Shown here: positions 18,481-28,475 of the stretch, one piece after another | How positions within the stretch are numbered: the first letter of the stretch is position 1 | Layout of the letters: each line of letters begins with the position of its first letter | From: Elainella sp. Prado103 | GTDB lineage: Bacteria > Cyanobacteriota > Cyanobacteriia > Elainellales > Elainellaceae | DNA length: 46,141 bases | Direction of reading: 5' to 3' | Assembly (NCBI GenBank): GCA_025454395.1 | Contig: JALOOM010000024.1 | Coordinates: 1-46,141 of the forward strand | Translations under genes and position numbers: made by a program | Notes under the pieces: model-generated | The model's input: only the letters and a program-made list of their open reading frames with translations | Databases searched by the model: none | What the model was told of the DNA's origin: nothing

Positions 18481-19673
18481 TGAATGAGCATCACTCTCCA
18501 GCAGTCAAAGGCAATATCTTAATTGTTGATGACACGCCCAATAACCTGCGGTTGCTCTCTTCAATGTTGACGAAGCAAGGGTATGAGGTGCGTAGTGCCA
18601 TCAGCGGATCGGTGGCATTAATGGCCGTTCGCACTGTCCCGTTGGATTTGATCTTGCTAGACATCAACATGCCCAAAATGAATGGCTATGAAGTGTGTCA
18701 ACATCTGAAGGCTGATCCCCAAACCTGTGATATACCAGTGATTTTTTTGAGTGCGTTGGGAGAACCGCTGGATAAAGTCCAAGCCTTTCAAGTGGGTGGC
18801 GTAGACTATATTACCAAGCCTTTTCAGGTTGAAGAGGTGCTAGCACGGGTAGAAAACCATTTGACTCTGCGCCAGATGCAGATTGAGTTACAACAGGCGA
18901 AGGCAGAAGCATTACGAGCATTGGAGCAAGAGCAGGAACTGAATCGGCTGAAGTCAGAATTTGTGTCGATGATCTCCCATGACTTCCGCACCCCGCTCAC
19001 CAGTATCCAGGGTTTTGCCGAACTCCTACGTTACGGGGGAGATGCGATTAACGCTGAGATGCGTGATCGCTATTTTGATAAGGTGAATGGAGCGATCGAT
19101 CATTTGCTCTATCTCCTGGATGAAGTGCTATTGATCGGCAGCATTGAAGCTGGAAAAACGGAATTTCAACCAACCCCAACTGATATCGAAAAGTTTTGTC
19201 GCGATCTATGTGAAACGCTGCAACTGAGTGACGGTAGTCACCATACCATTGCCTTTCAAGCAGAGTGCTGTGATGTGATCGTCAATATTGATCAGATATT
19301 GTTGCGGCGGATTTTGACGAATCTGCTTTCGAATGCCATTAAATATTCTCCAAACCACACGACCGTTGAGTTCCACCTGGTTTGTCGGGAGCAAGCCGTA
19401 GTGTTTGCCATTCGTGATTGGGGAATTGGCATTCCAACTGAAAACCAGCCCAATTTGTTTAGAACATTTTATCGCTGTAACAATGTTGGACAAATCAAAG
19501 GGACAGGATTGGGTTTGGCAGTTGTGAAACGCTGTGTAGATGCCCATAATGGCAATATTCACCTAGAAAGTCAGGAAGGTGTTGGTACTCAAGTGACCGT
19601 TACCCTGCCGCTCCCTGTGCCCGCCGTCTGTACCCACGAAACAATTTCAGAAACAATTTCAACTGTACCGTGA
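18480..19673 (+). CDS. REC-histidine kinase
   Basis: 397 residues: REC (about 10-130, D61 in LILLDINMP, K in ITKPF), a short coiled coil, HisKA (H167 in MISHDFRTPLTS) and HATPase_c with N box (NLLSNAIKYS), G1 (DWGIGIP) and G2 (GTGLGLAV). TGATG overlaps the stop of the giant kinase with this ATG, so translation is coupled and the two products are probably made in fixed ratio. The last codons contain a 12-bp duplication (ETIS repeated). The 3' end overlaps the convergent YbjN-like gene by 15 bp. Confidence 0.93.
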   Translation: MNEHHSPAVKGNILIVDDTPNNLRLLSSMLTKQGYEVRSAISGSVALMAVRTVPLDLILLDINMPKMNGYEVCQHLKADPQTCDIPVIFLSALGEPLDKVQAFQVGGVDYITKPFQVEEVLARVENHLTLRQMQIELQQAKAEALRALEQEQELNRLKSEFVSMISHDFRTPLTSIQGFAELLRYGGDAINAEMRDRYFDKVNGAIDHLLYLLDEVLLIGSIEAGKTEFQPTPTDIEKFCRDLCETLQLSDGSHHTIAFQAECCDVIVNIDQILLRRILTNLLSNAIKYSPNHTTVEFHLVCREQAVVFAIRDWGIGIPTENQPNLFRTFYRCNNVGQIKGTGLGLAVVKRCVDAHNGNIHLESQEGVGTQVTVTLPLPVPAVCTHETISETISTVP

Positions 19674-20129
19674 TGGTTGCCCGCCAAATTGGGCAATGAT
19701 CCAATCATCATAGGTATCCGCAATGGTAACGACCGAAAGGATGCAGGTTTGTAACTCCAGCAGATCCATATGTTCGCCACCCAAAACACTATGGGCAAAC
19801 AGCACCGTTTGATCGTCACCCAGTTGAAAAGAGCCAAACCGCATCCGGCTATTTTCACTGAGCAAATATTGCATCAAAGCCGCATTCACTTGGCTGCCCT
19901 GGGTCACACAACTGCTGGCTCGCACAATGGCTAGATCGTTGATCTCCCAAGGATGAACTTCCCATGCCAAAACGGCAACCTGAATTTTGGCAGAACCGTA
20001 GGTTAACTCAAAACTAGGCTGATCACTCACCCCGGTAAACGCATCTTTGAATAACGTGGAAGTCTTCAGATAGTCTGCGACCTTATGGTAGGTCAACTCC
20101 TGTACTGGATTTTCAAATACGATCGACAT
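19659..20129 (-). CDS. YbjN-like protein (type III secretion chaperone-like fold)
   Basis: 156 residues, soluble, no Cys cluster. The pattern of alternating strands and helices (SFELTYGSAKIQVAVLAWE; INDLAIVRASSCVTQG; ALMQYLLSENSRMRFGSFQL; VLFAHSVLG) fits the YbjN / T3SS-chaperone-like family, which is common in cyanobacteria and whose members have no defined activity. Its 3' end overlaps the convergent REC-kinase gene by 15 bp, so the two transcripts would be partly antisense to each other. The ATG follows a Gly/Ala-rich purine stretch with no strong ribosome site. Confidence 0.75.
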   Translation of the reverse strand: MSIVFENPVQELTYHKVADYLKTSTLFKDAFTGVSDQPSFELTYGSAKIQVAVLAWEVHPWEINDLAIVRASSCVTQGSQVNAALMQYLLSENSRMRFGSFQLGDDQTVLFAHSVLGGEHMDLLELQTCILSVVTIADTYDDWIIAQFGGQPSRYS

Positions 20130-20184
20130 AGCCTTTCAAGCGGGAGAAACATTGGGAATCAGGACTGAACTGACTGAACTATTG

Positions 20185-20226
20185 CTCAACTGGCTCATGG
20201 CTCAACTGGCTCATGGCTCAACTGGC
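20185..20226. repeat. 16-bp tandem duplication, 2.6 copies
   Basis: CTCAACTGGCTCATGG at 20185-20200 and 20201-20216, then CTCAACTGGC. The stop codon of the minus-strand zinc-ribbon gene (20226-20228) lies at the edge of the last partial copy. Confidence 0.9.
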
Positions 20227-20858
20227 TAGCTCAGTTGCACTCCACATTGACTGCAAAACTTGGCTCCAGGTTGAAGTGCCGATCCACATTGACTACAAAA
20301 CTTGGCGATCGGTGCAGTTCCAGGTGCAGCATGAGTGATGGGATTGCCGGTTTGGCTGGTTGTATTGGCAACTGCCCGACTCGTACTGGTACTACTCGGA
20401 CTAGAGGACGGCATTCGCATCTCCAGATTACCCATCCGCATTTCCATCGGGCTCAGACTCATCGACATATCACCCATTTGCATGGGCTGCATGGGCTGCA
20501 TAGGCTGCATGGGCTGCATGGGCTGCATAGGCTGCATAGGCTGCATGGGTTGAGGCAAAGCACCAGTGACCTGCATCGAAATCGGTTGACGATCGCCCGA
20601 TGGCAGTTCAGTCACCAGATTTGTACCGCTAGCCTGAACCACGATCCAGACTGTTCTCTCCATTGTTGTAATCTGAAAGCCGAGCCCATTGCCAATCTGG
20701 AATGCTTGGGGTGGAGCTGACCACTCACCTGTTGTGAAGCTATGGCTAGCTTGCTGCTGCTGTCCCGGACGGCTGGATTGGGTCGTTACGATCGTCCGTC
20801 CTGCCTGCTGATCGAGATAAACCGATTGTCCATTCCCCAAATCACATCGGTAAGCCAT
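20226..20858 (-). CDS. protein with Pro-Met-Gln repeats and C-terminal zinc ribbon
   Basis: 210 residues from the ATG at 20858, chosen because AAGGAA lies 8 nt upstream; a longer frame reaches 20951 but its extra part encodes the translated 19-bp repeat. Residues about 1-105 form an unrecognised beta-rich domain. Eight Pro-Met-Gln tripeptides follow in a row, then a Met/Ser-rich segment and a Ser/Thr linker. The C-terminus has FCSQCG twice, separated by eight residues, forming a two-knuckle zinc ribbon of the zinc-ribbon_3 kind. Such modules bind protein or nucleic acid. The Met-rich stretch might bind copper, but this is a guess. The repeat DNA is itself prone to slippage. Confidence 0.8.
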   Translation of the reverse strand: MAYRCDLGNGQSVYLDQQAGRTIVTTQSSRPGQQQQASHSFTTGEWSAPPQAFQIGNGLGFQITTMERTVWIVVQASGTNLVTELPSGDRQPISMQVTGALPQPMQPMQPMQPMQPMQPMQPMQPMQMGDMSMSLSPMEMRMGNLEMRMPSSSPSSTSTSRAVANTTSQTGNPITHAAPGTAPIAKFCSQCGSALQPGAKFCSQCGVQLS

Positions 20859-20896
20859 CGTGGAAATTCCTTTGCAACCGCTTTGTATCCCTCTAT

Positions 20897-20953
20897 TGTG
20901 GCTGATATGGCAAAATGTGGCTGATATGGCAAAATGTGGCTGATATGGCAAAA
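20897..20953. repeat. 19-bp tandem repeat, 3 perfect copies
   Basis: TGTGGCTGATATGGCAAAA occurs three times without mismatch (20897-20915, 20916-20934, 20935-20953), upstream of the zinc-ribbon gene and directly after the 3' end of the SGNH hydrolase gene. Confidence 0.95.
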
Positions 20954-20978
20954 CCTGGAGGGTGGAGTTTTGTGATGT

Positions 20979-22598
20979 CTAAAAGCTCGATCGGAGAAGC
21001 TGTCCGAAAATATTGAAATTTCGATCGAGCCAGCCGATCACGCTGAGACTACTGGCAAGCGTGCTGGGCGGATTGGAGATCAGGGTATCTTGCTGAATGA
21101 GGCGAGCGAAGTCGATTTGGACGGCACCTAGGCGTTCTGCCCCGTTGGCGGTGTAAAACTTCACGCCTGCCAATTGCATGATCTGGATGATTTCTTGCGC
21201 CACCACTCCATAGCCGATCGTGGTTGGGTGAATGCCGTCTAATGAGAAAATCCCACCTTGCTTCCGCCCGGTTTGATCAGACTGAAAAAATCGCGAATCT
21301 GGGATAGGATTCAACCTCTGCAATGGTGATGGCAATGGATATTCGCCCCCTACTGCATCCCACCAGGAGGGCTGAGCGGCGGGATCTTCGAGGTAGCGGC
21401 GGTAGGCGACTCGATCGAGCAGTCCGGAGAGTTCAAATAAATACCAGTTTCGCCCTTCTTGACGAGCCTGCCGCACCGATGCCGTAATGAAGTCGTTGTA
21501 TTGATCGATCGCACTGTCAATTGCGCGGGCTTCCTGCTCCGTAATGTGAGGATTTTTCTGAGGATTAAAGCTGCCGTTATCAAACCAGGGGAAGGTGTAG
21601 TACGGGAAATAGCGCGATCCTGGGGCAATCTTCTCCCCAACACCTCGGGCGAGGGGGGCGATCGTCACATGGGGCACGGTGCTAATAATCACATGCCGCG
21701 CCCGAATTTTCTTCAGCTCTACGACTAATTGATCCCACTCTGCCTGGAAGTGAATTGGTCGCCATACGGTGTAGCGATCGTTGCGCACCATATCGTCATA
21801 GCCTTCTCCGCTCCAAGCCACATTGAAGGTGAGAATGCTACCGAGGGCATTATTGGCTCCGATCATCACAATTAACGTTTCGATCCCATCTCCGGTGCCA
21901 TTTTCTAGCGTGCCTTCCGCCCCTAAAGCCGCGGCCGCTTGCAGAGGGGTGAAAGCACTGCGTTGATCACGAGCAGAGTTGAGGACTCGTAGCGCAGCCC
22001 GTTGGTTGGCATGTTCTACGATCTGATTGATGAAATTGTCGGTAGGTGGATTGGCCGCGATCGTATCTTGGGCCAGATCGGCCGTGTAAGACAGCGTATT
22101 CCGCAGATCCCAGCCATAAACTGCCAGATTGTGGTTCATTGGGGCGGTTTCACTGGGAAAAATACTCCCCTCTCCTCGTTCCCAATAATCTTCCACCTGG
22201 TCTAAAAACTCGCGAACCGCCAGCAACCCTGGAGCAAACTCCCACCAATCTAAGGTGTTGCCAAACCGCTTTTCCAAAAACCGAGCCAGCTTTTCTAAGT
22301 TGAGGGGCAACCCATCGCCCGGCCCGCCATAGGTCGGAAACCGAAAGGATTTCCAGCCCAGTTCTTGGGCAATCAAGGCTGGATAGGAGAGTGCTGTATT
22401 GAAAATGGCTCCACTCTGAAACCCATGGGTGAGAGAATCGCCGATCGCCACCAAGCGATGCCGAGGAGTGCCAGACAACATGGGAGACACCGCAACTCCT
22501 ACGGTGGGATCTAGCTCCGGACGACGAGCCTCCGCTCGAATCACCACATCTGGCGGAGTTTTGGGATCCAGCATATCTGACGTGACAGCACGAAGCAT
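20979..22598 (-). CDS. SGNH/GDSL-family hydrolase
   Basis: 539 residues from the ATG at 22598, which has GGAG 7 nt upstream; a start at 22646 would add 16 residues. Block I is AIGDSLTHGF with nucleophile S55, block III is VMIGANNALGS with the Gly-x-Asn oxyanion residues, and block V is LDGIHPTTIGYG with the Asp and His of the triad near the C-terminus. The protein is longer than common GDSL esterases (200-350 residues), with insertions between blocks. No signal peptide is evident. It should cleave an ester in a lipid, polysaccharide or small molecule; the substrate cannot be told. Confidence 0.88.
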   Translation of the reverse strand: MLRAVTSDMLDPKTPPDVVIRAEARRPELDPTVGVAVSPMLSGTPRHRLVAIGDSLTHGFQSGAIFNTALSYPALIAQELGWKSFRFPTYGGPGDGLPLNLEKLARFLEKRFGNTLDWWEFAPGLLAVREFLDQVEDYWERGEGSIFPSETAPMNHNLAVYGWDLRNTLSYTADLAQDTIAANPPTDNFINQIVEHANQRAALRVLNSARDQRSAFTPLQAAAALGAEGTLENGTGDGIETLIVMIGANNALGSILTFNVAWSGEGYDDMVRNDRYTVWRPIHFQAEWDQLVVELKKIRARHVIISTVPHVTIAPLARGVGEKIAPGSRYFPYYTFPWFDNGSFNPQKNPHITEQEARAIDSAIDQYNDFITASVRQARQEGRNWYLFELSGLLDRVAYRRYLEDPAAQPSWWDAVGGEYPLPSPLQRLNPIPDSRFFQSDQTGRKQGGIFSLDGIHPTTIGYGVVAQEIIQIMQLAGVKFYTANGAERLGAVQIDFARLIQQDTLISNPPSTLASSLSVIGWLDRNFNIFGQLLRSSF

Positions 22599-22677
22599 CG
22601 GTTTTCTCCAGATCAGCGAGGGAATAAGCTGGGCGGATCCAATCAAGATGAAATGGCAGGGTGGAGCTGAGTCAGCT

Positions 22678-22727
22678 TAGTTCGGGCTAGTTCGGGCTAG
22701 TTCGGGTTAGTTTGGGCTAGTTTGGGC
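22678..22727. repeat. 10-bp tandem repeat, 5 copies
   Basis: Five copies of TAGTTCGGGC (the later ones TAGTTTGGGC). The repeat supplies the stop codon and last residues of the minus-strand Cys-repeat protein: the TAG at 22717-22719 is one repeat boundary. Confidence 0.9.
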
Positions 22728-23427
22728 GAATCTCCCGACAACCCAACTTCCATCGCCGCACTTCTAGGGGATCGTAGGTGACAAAGGCCACATTGCCACT
22801 GATATCAAAACATTCATAGGGGGTGCGATCGGGCATTTGCGTCAGCATGGCATCTTGGTACTGCAACTCTCGGCAACCCGGTTTCCAACCAAAGGTATTT
22901 TGTGGATAGCTCGTCGCAAAGGCCAAGGTGCCATCTGCGTTGTAGCATTCGTAATAGACTGGCCGGTAGGGTACAGGTGTGGTCACGCGAGCCCCAATCT
23001 CTCGACAGAACAACTCCGACTCTTCAGCCACTGCTGCATCGATCGTATTAAATGCCACCCCGCCGTTGACATCAAAGCACTGAAAATACGTAATTGGAGG
23101 CGCTTCACGGAAAGTACTTTCATACTGTACCTCTCGACAGCCCATCTCCCACCCCAACGTTTCCTGCGGGTTAATGGTGGTATAAACGACATTGCCAGCC
23201 CGATCGTAGCAGGCATAGGGAATGATTTGCCCCGTCGCTAATTCCGTCCTTTCCGTCTCTGATCGGTTCTCAGAACCAGTGGTTTGAGCGATCGCCTGCG
23301 ACCAAGGCATCACATTCAGGAGTCCATACAGTGCCGTCACAACCATGGCTGAGCTAAGTGATCGCACCGAATGCCTGGGTTGACTTTCAGCTTGACGGAA
23401 TAAGGACTGACTCGATTGAGATTGCAT
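22717..23427 (-). CDS. secreted protein with four Cys-containing repeats
   Basis: About 236 residues from the ATG at 23427 (GGAAG 8 nt upstream; starts at 23466 and 23442 are possible). A hydrophobic N-terminal segment (SAMVVTALYGLLNVMPW) ending AIAQ looks like a signal peptide. The rest is four repeats of about 45-50 residues with the consensus Y-x-C-[YF]-[DN]-x-x-G-x-[VL]-x-[FY]-x-T, about 9 residues, then W-x-x-G-C-R-E in three of the four, so each has two Cys and probably one internal disulfide. I do not recognise the family. The stop codon lies inside a 10-bp tandem repeat. Periplasmic or surface location is inferred. Confidence 0.75.
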   Translation of the reverse strand: MQSQSSQSLFRQAESQPRHSVRSLSSAMVVTALYGLLNVMPWSQAIAQTTGSENRSETERTELATGQIIPYACYDRAGNVVYTTINPQETLGWEMGCREVQYESTFREAPPITYFQCFDVNGGVAFNTIDAAVAEESELFCREIGARVTTPVPYRPVYYECYNADGTLAFATSYPQNTFGWKPGCRELQYQDAMLTQMPDRTPYECFDISGNVAFVTYDPLEVRRWKLGCREIRPN

Positions 23428-23672
23428 CGATTTCACTTCCATAGCGACTGCAGCGACTTCAAACATGATCGATCGGGGTAAGTATCCTGAAGGAAGTTAG
23501 CCAGCCCTCTCAGGATTAATAAATCATCAAAATTCAGTCAATTCATCGAAAATGCTATAAACCCTGCCCTATTTTCACCCTACAGACTGACGAATGTCAG
23601 TACCGGAAAACAAATTTAAGTGATTCTCAAACCCTCCTCTTCCCTCCCTTTTTTCCTCTCCTAACCGTGTCC

Positions 23673-25277
23673 ATGCTCTCCCCCTCCTTAACCCACTACC
23701 CTTACCCATCTGGCCGCCGGGTTGTGATGGGATCCCGATTTGCGGCTGCTACCAGCCAACCCCTTGCTACCTTGGCCGGCATGGAAATGTTTTGGGCCGG
23801 TGGCAATGCTGTAGATGCGGCTTTAGCCATGGCGATCGCGCTGACCGTAGTGGAACCCACCTCGAATGGCATTGGCTCGGATGCTTTTGCGCTCGTCTGG
23901 GATGGTCAATTACATGGCTTGAATGCTTCGGGGCGCAGTCCTCAGCTACTCAGCTTCGATCGGCTCCCCCAACCTCTGACGATGCCCGCCTTAGGATGGT
24001 TGCCAGTGACTGTTCCTGGAGCGGTATCGGCTTGGGTCAGTTTGTCGCAACGGTGGGGCAAATTACCCTTTGAGCACCTGTTTCAACCGGCCATCCGCTA
24101 TGCCGAACAAGGGTTTCCAATCTCGCCGGAGACAGCCCGGGCCTGGCAGGCGGTTGAATCTCGCTTTGTGCCGCTTCAAGATCCAGAATTTCAGCCCTTT
24201 CGGCAGGTATTTTTTCCCCAGGATCGGGCTCCACGGGCCGGAGAAGTGTGGGGCAGTCGGCTCCATGCTCAGACCCTGCGAGAAATTGCTGCCACCGGGG
24301 GAGAAAGCTTCTATCGCGGAGGGCTCGCCGATCGCATGGCTCACTTTGCTAGCGAAACGGGGGGGCTCCTGCAAGCCAGCGACTTAGCCGCGCATCAGCC
24401 GGAATGGGTAGAGCCGATTTCCACGACTTACCACGATCTCACCGTCTGGGAGATGCCGCCCAACGGTCAGGGTATTGCCGCTTTGATCGGCTTGAACATT
24501 CTGGAAGGCTTCCCGCTAGGTCAGGTGCCGCGTGAATCGATCGAGGCTTTCCATTGGCAAATTGAAGCCATGAAGCTAGCCTTCGCCGATACCTACGCCC
24601 AGGTGAGCGATCCTGCCTGGATGCAACGAACCACGGCCGATCTGCTCGATAAAACCTCCGCGACTCATCAACGCCAGCAGATTGGCGATCGGGCGTTAAT
24701 CTTGCCAGCTCATTCGGCCGCCAGCAACACGGTGTATCTAGCGGCTACCGATCCAGATTTGATGGTGTCGTTTATTCAATCTAATTACGAAGGGTTTGGC
24801 AGTGGCATTCTCATCCCGGAAACGGGGATTGCCTTACAAAATCGCGGCTTGGGGTTCAGTCTTGACCCATCTCATCCCAATGCAGTTGCATCCCAAAAAC
24901 GCCCCTTCCACACGATCATTCCCGGTTTTCTGACGCAGGGGGATCGAGCGATCGGCCCATTCGGGGTCATGGGTGGCCACATGCAACCCCAAGGTCATCT
25001 ACAAATGGTCGTGAACCTCCGGGATTACGGACTCAATCCCCAAGCTGCCCTGGATGCGCCCCGCTGGCAAGTTCGGATGACCCCTGAATCCACCCAAGTC
25101 TGGCTCGAACAGTCGGTGCCTCGATCGATCGTCCTGGGCTTGATGGAACGGGGGCACCAAGTTCACCTGACGGCGGAAGGGCGATCCTTTGGCAAAGGAC
25201 AAATTATTCTCCAGCATGGTGGAGTCTTCATTGCTGCTTCTGAGCCGAGGGCGGATGGATTAGCCCTGGCAGGCTAA
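23673..25277 (+). CDS. gamma-glutamyltransferase-family protein
   Basis: About 534 residues. N-terminal signatures of the Ntn-hydrolase GGT family: ATSQPLATLAGMEMFWAGGNAVDAALA and EPTSNGIGSDAFALVW. The autocleavage site and nucleophile is the Thr in ASNTVYLAATD (T355 from the GTG at 23667), and the C-terminal small subunit follows (FGVMGGHMQPQGHLQMV). GGT proteins cleave or transfer gamma-glutamyl groups from glutathione. Some relatives act on other substrates, so the substrate is not certain. There is no clear signal peptide, unlike periplasmic GGT. An alternative GTG start lies at 23667; neither start has a clear ribosome site. It is convergent with aroA, 14 bp apart. Confidence 0.87.
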   Translation: MLSPSLTHYPYPSGRRVVMGSRFAAATSQPLATLAGMEMFWAGGNAVDAALAMAIALTVVEPTSNGIGSDAFALVWDGQLHGLNASGRSPQLLSFDRLPQPLTMPALGWLPVTVPGAVSAWVSLSQRWGKLPFEHLFQPAIRYAEQGFPISPETARAWQAVESRFVPLQDPEFQPFRQVFFPQDRAPRAGEVWGSRLHAQTLREIAATGGESFYRGGLADRMAHFASETGGLLQASDLAAHQPEWVEPISTTYHDLTVWEMPPNGQGIAALIGLNILEGFPLGQVPRESIEAFHWQIEAMKLAFADTYAQVSDPAWMQRTTADLLDKTSATHQRQQIGDRALILPAHSAASNTVYLAATDPDLMVSFIQSNYEGFGSGILIPETGIALQNRGLGFSLDPSHPNAVASQKRPFHTIIPGFLTQGDRAIGPFGVMGGHMQPQGHLQMVVNLRDYGLNPQAALDAPRWQVRMTPESTQVWLEQSVPRSIVLGLMERGHQVHLTAEGRSFGKGQIILQHGGVFIAASEPRADGLALAG

Positions 25278-25291
25278 GGCGCGACCCCATC

Positions 25292-26632
25292 TCATAAACA
25301 AACCTGCCGTAGAGTAGGGATAAAGTCAGGATAAGAAATGGCTGCGGCCTCAGCGCGGTGAATGGTGGTGCTGCCTTTAGCAATCAGGGCTGCAATGGTC
25401 AAACTCATGGCAATCCGATGATCGGTATGGCTATCCACTTCCGTCCCTGACAGAGGAGTACCGCCCGTAATTTCCAAGCCATCGGGTTGTTCGGTCACTT
25501 GCGCCCCCATGCGGTTGAGTTGGCTTGCCATTACAGCCAACCGATCGCTCTCCTTGACTCGCAGTTCAGCGGCATCACGGATGATGGTTGTGCCCTGAGC
25601 ACAGGTCGCAGCCACCGCCAAGATTGGAATTTCATCAATCAGACGCGGAATCAGATCACCGCCGATCGTACAAGCTTGCAGAGGGCTCGATCGCACCCGC
25701 AGGTCAGCCACTGGTTCCCCTGCCACAATGCGCTGCTTTTCCATCTGAATATCGGCTCCCATGGCAGCCAATACCTCCAAAATGCCAGTGCGAGTGGGGT
25801 TCACGCCCACGTTTTCGATCAGCAGTTCCGAGTCCGGAACGATCGCACCTGCCACCAGCCAAAAGGCAGCGGAACTAATGTCACCCGGTACGACGACTCG
25901 TTGCCCGGTTAGCTGGGCTGGCCCGATCACAGTCGCACTACAAGCTTCTGGATCGACTCGCACCTCAGCACCGAAGGCTTGCAGCATCCGTTCACTATGA
26001 TCCCGTGACAAAGCCGGTTCGGTAACGGTGGTCGCTCCTTCTGTCAGTAGCCCGGCTAACAAAACACAGGATTTGACTTGAGCCGAGGCAATTGGCGATT
26101 GAAAATGGATCGGTCGCAAAGTCTGACCCTGAACTGCGATCGGTGCATATCCACCCGATCGACACCAGATTTCAGCTCCCATTTGTTGGAGCGGCTGGAT
26201 CACTCGCTTCATAGGGCGTGATCGCAAGGAAGCATCCCCGGTTACACAGAAAAATCGGCGCGGTTGCGAAGCCAACAGACCTAACATCAATCGAATGGTG
26301 GTGCCTGAGTTGCCGCAATCCAGCACATCACCGGGTTCTTGCAGTTGTCCTAGCCCGATCCCTTGAACGATCACCTGCTCTGAATTCAGCTCCGAGATTT
26401 GGGCTCCCATGGCTCGAAAACAAGCAGCCGTACTGCGCGGATCTTCCCCCAGTAACAGCCCTTCAATCGTGGTTTCGCCTGCCGCGATCGCCCCTAACAT
26501 GAGGGATCGGTGGGAAATGGATTTATCGCCCGGAATCCGAATGAGACCCCGAACGGCTAGCCCAGTGGCCGGCGCGATCGTCAGTGAATCATGATGGGCA
26601 ACAGAGTTCAAAGTGATAGTCGTACTTGGCAT
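25292..26632 (-). CDS. aroA: 3-phosphoshikimate 1-carboxyvinyltransferase (EPSP synthase)
   Basis: 446 residues. It joins shikimate-3-phosphate and PEP to give EPSP, the sixth step of the shikimate pathway. Motifs: [15 protein letters not shown] near residue 35, [53 protein letters not shown] and RVKESDR. The combination GDKS, SAQxK, RDHSE and NPTR is the pattern of class II enzymes. The length is normal for the family. The ATG at 26632 faces the divergent gene at 26703 with about 70 bp between them. Confidence 0.97.
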   Translation of the reverse strand: MPSTTITLNSVAHHDSLTIAPATGLAVRGLIRIPGDKSISHRSLMLGAIAAGETTIEGLLLGEDPRSTAACFRAMGAQISELNSEQVIVQGIGLGQLQEPGDVLDCGNSGTTIRLMLGLLASQPRRFFCVTGDASLRSRPMKRVIQPLQQMGAEIWCRSGGYAPIAVQGQTLRPIHFQSPIASAQVKSCVLLAGLLTEGATTVTEPALSRDHSERMLQAFGAEVRVDPEACSATVIGPAQLTGQRVVVPGDISSAAFWLVAGAIVPDSELLIENVGVNPTRTGILEVLAAMGADIQMEKQRIVAGEPVADLRVRSSPLQACTIGGDLIPRLIDEIPILAVAATCAQGTTIIRDAAELRVKESDRLAVMASQLNRMGAQVTEQPDGLEITGGTPLSGTEVDSHTDHRIAMSLTIAALIAKGSTTIHRAEAAAISYPDFIPTLRQVCL

Positions 26633-26702
26633 TGGGATAAGACTGACTTGGGATAGACTGACAAAGGGGAGCGTTAGACATCCTACCCCTTTTCCTGCCC
26701 TT

Positions 26703-27275
26703 ATGCTGGCCCAACACCATACTCCCGTTTGCCTATCCCTTTCAGCCTACGATCTACCCCTTTGGTCAATCGTAGAAACGAACGCCACGCTCTATCAGCG
26801 GGAGCCTCATCGGTTTCACCTGCTGTTGACAGAACCCCTGATTCAAGATCCGGGTTTTGTTCAGGATGCCCGGACTATGCTCAAGTCTGATCTCAAGGCC
26901 GATCTCAAGGCCGATTTCAGTGCGGATTCGCCTCAAAATGCTGCGAGGGTTCCCTTCTCACCCCTCCCTACCCCCCGGCTGCTCTGGTTTGAAATTATGC
27001 CCAACCGGGTGATTATGACTATGCAAGGAAATGGGCAATTTAGCTATCGCCACTTCTGGGAACATGGGGTGTATGGACTCAGTCGTTACTGGTTACAAAC
27101 CACTGATATTAGCGAAAAAAATCAAATTCGACTCCGCAATTTCACTCGTAGTCTCTATCTCAAAGGCAGAACGCTCCCCCGCCATTTACGCATTGAATAT
27201 GAATTGTGGGCGAATCAATTGCAGATTGGTCATTATGTGATGAATATTGATATTCAGCATGAAGGATTGGGTTAA
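26703..27275 (+). CDS. conserved hypothetical protein
   Basis: 190 residues from the ATG at 26703; the frame is open back to 26613 but that would overlap the aroA start. No ribosome site is clear. The protein is soluble, with a charged insert ([17 protein letters not shown], made by a small in-frame duplication) near residue 60 and a C-terminal half rich in aromatic and basic residues ([38 protein letters not shown]). I cannot assign a family with confidence. It ends 12 bp from the convergent sasA gene. Confidence 0.7.
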   Translation: MLAQHHTPVCLSLSAYDLPLWSIVETNATLYQREPHRFHLLLTEPLIQDPGFVQDARTMLKSDLKADLKADFSADSPQNAARVPFSPLPTPRLLWFEIMPNRVIMTMQGNGQFSYRHFWEHGVYGLSRYWLQTTDISEKNQIRLRNFTRSLYLKGRTLPRHLRIEYELWANQLQIGHYVMNIDIQHEGLG

Positions 27276-27287
27276 TTCAAGCTGGCA

Positions 27288-28475
27288 TCAGTTTCGTAAA
27301 GGTTGCAATGAGTGGTAAACCGGCAGGGTGAAATGAAAACAACTGCCCTGCTCCGGTTCAGAATCTACCCAGATCTGCCCATAGTGGGCCTGCACGATCC
27401 GTTTACAAACGGATAACCCGATCCCATAACCTTCGGTTTCTTGATCTCGCTGGAGCCGAAACTGATTATCAAAAATGCGCTGTTGATTCTCGATCGGAAT
27501 ACCGGGTCCACTATCACAAATGCTAACCTGCACCTTCTGAGTCGTGCGATGCAGAATAGAAACTGTAATTTGCCCATCTCGCGGGGTGTATTTCAGAGCA
27601 TTGTCAAGTAAGTTGACCAAGACTTGCCGCACTCGCTCTTCATCTGCGTAGACGCAAGGCAGATCGGAAGGGATATCCGTTTGCACTTGATGATGCTTGA
27701 CCTGAAACTGATCATGCAGACGATCGATCACCTCCAGACAAAGCTTACCCAGATCAACCTTTTGCGGCTGGATACGAAACTCAGCATTGCGCTCCCGCGC
27801 CACCTGTAAAATATCTGTAATCATTCGATCGAGCGATCGGGCCTGAGTCCGGGCTTGGCGAATCAGTTGGGCGAGCAGTTCAGGGGTCATGCGCGGATGC
27901 TTGATCTCGCGGGTCATGCCCATCTCCAACGTTTCTAGCGCGATCGAAAGGGTGGTCAAAGGATTGCGCAAATCATGAGCTAGGATGGCAATGAGTTGGT
28001 CTTTGAATTGCAATTGGGCTTGCAGCTCTTCTTTTTCTTTTTGGAGTTTGAAGATTTCATCAGAGAGTTGCATCAGCTCAGCCGATTGAGCCACCGATCG
28101 GATCGGACTATCATCAATGGGTAGATCGGGCAGGGTCTGGGATGAAGCCAGGCAATCCTCGATAGCACGTTGCCATCTGGGCCACCAACTCTCTAACTGA
28201 GCGATTAAATTGGCACCTGCTAGCGTTTGCCGAGGTTCTGGGTAAATTTTAATCAGGGATGGGGTTGCCACCAGTTTGAAGAACTCAGCAAGATGCGGCT
28301 GCTCACTCACATCAATTACTTGAAGTTCGTAAGGATAAGTCGCTTCTGCTGCCAAGTCTCGCAAACGGTTGCGCAGTTGACGAATGCGTTCATTGGAAAC
28401 AGGACGCTTGTCTACAAACAGTAAGAGTTGGAGTGATGCATCCGAATCGGCCAATCGTTGTAGCGGTGCCTCCAT
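27288..28475 (-). CDS. sasA: circadian clock histidine kinase SasA
   Basis: 395 residues. Residues about 15-105 are the KaiB-like thioredoxin-fold sensor ([51 protein letters not shown]) that binds KaiC. The DHp follows after a linker and coiled coil, with H167 ([16 protein letters not shown]), and then HATPase_c with N box ([10 protein letters not shown]), G1 (DSGPGIP) and G2 (GYGIGLSV). SasA is activated by KaiC and phosphorylates RpaA, driving clock-controlled transcription. The kaiABC genes are not in this window. It is divergent from the GT4 gene. Confidence 0.96.
   Translation of the reverse strand: MEAPLQRLADSDASLQLLLFVDKRPVSNERIRQLRNRLRDLAAEATYPYELQVIDVSEQPHLAEFFKLVATPSLIKIYPEPRQTLAGANLIAQLESWWPRWQRAIEDCLASSQTLPDLPIDDSPIRSVAQSAELMQLSDEIFKLQKEKEELQAQLQFKDQLIAILAHDLRNPLTTLSIALETLEMGMTREIKHPRMTPELLAQLIRQARTQARSLDRMITDILQVARERNAEFRIQPQKVDLGKLCLEVIDRLHDQFQVKHHQVQTDIPSDLPCVYADEERVRQVLVNLLDNALKYTPRDGQITVSILHRTTQKVQVSICDSGPGIPIENQQRIFDNQFRLQRDQETEGYGIGLSVCKRIVQAHYGQIWVDSEPEQGSCFHFTLPVYHSLQPLRN

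Noticed and set aside
20235..20720. 161-codon plus-strand frame with His/Gly/Leu repeats
   Set aside because: It is the antisense reading of the Pro-Met-Gln repeat in the zinc-ribbon gene.
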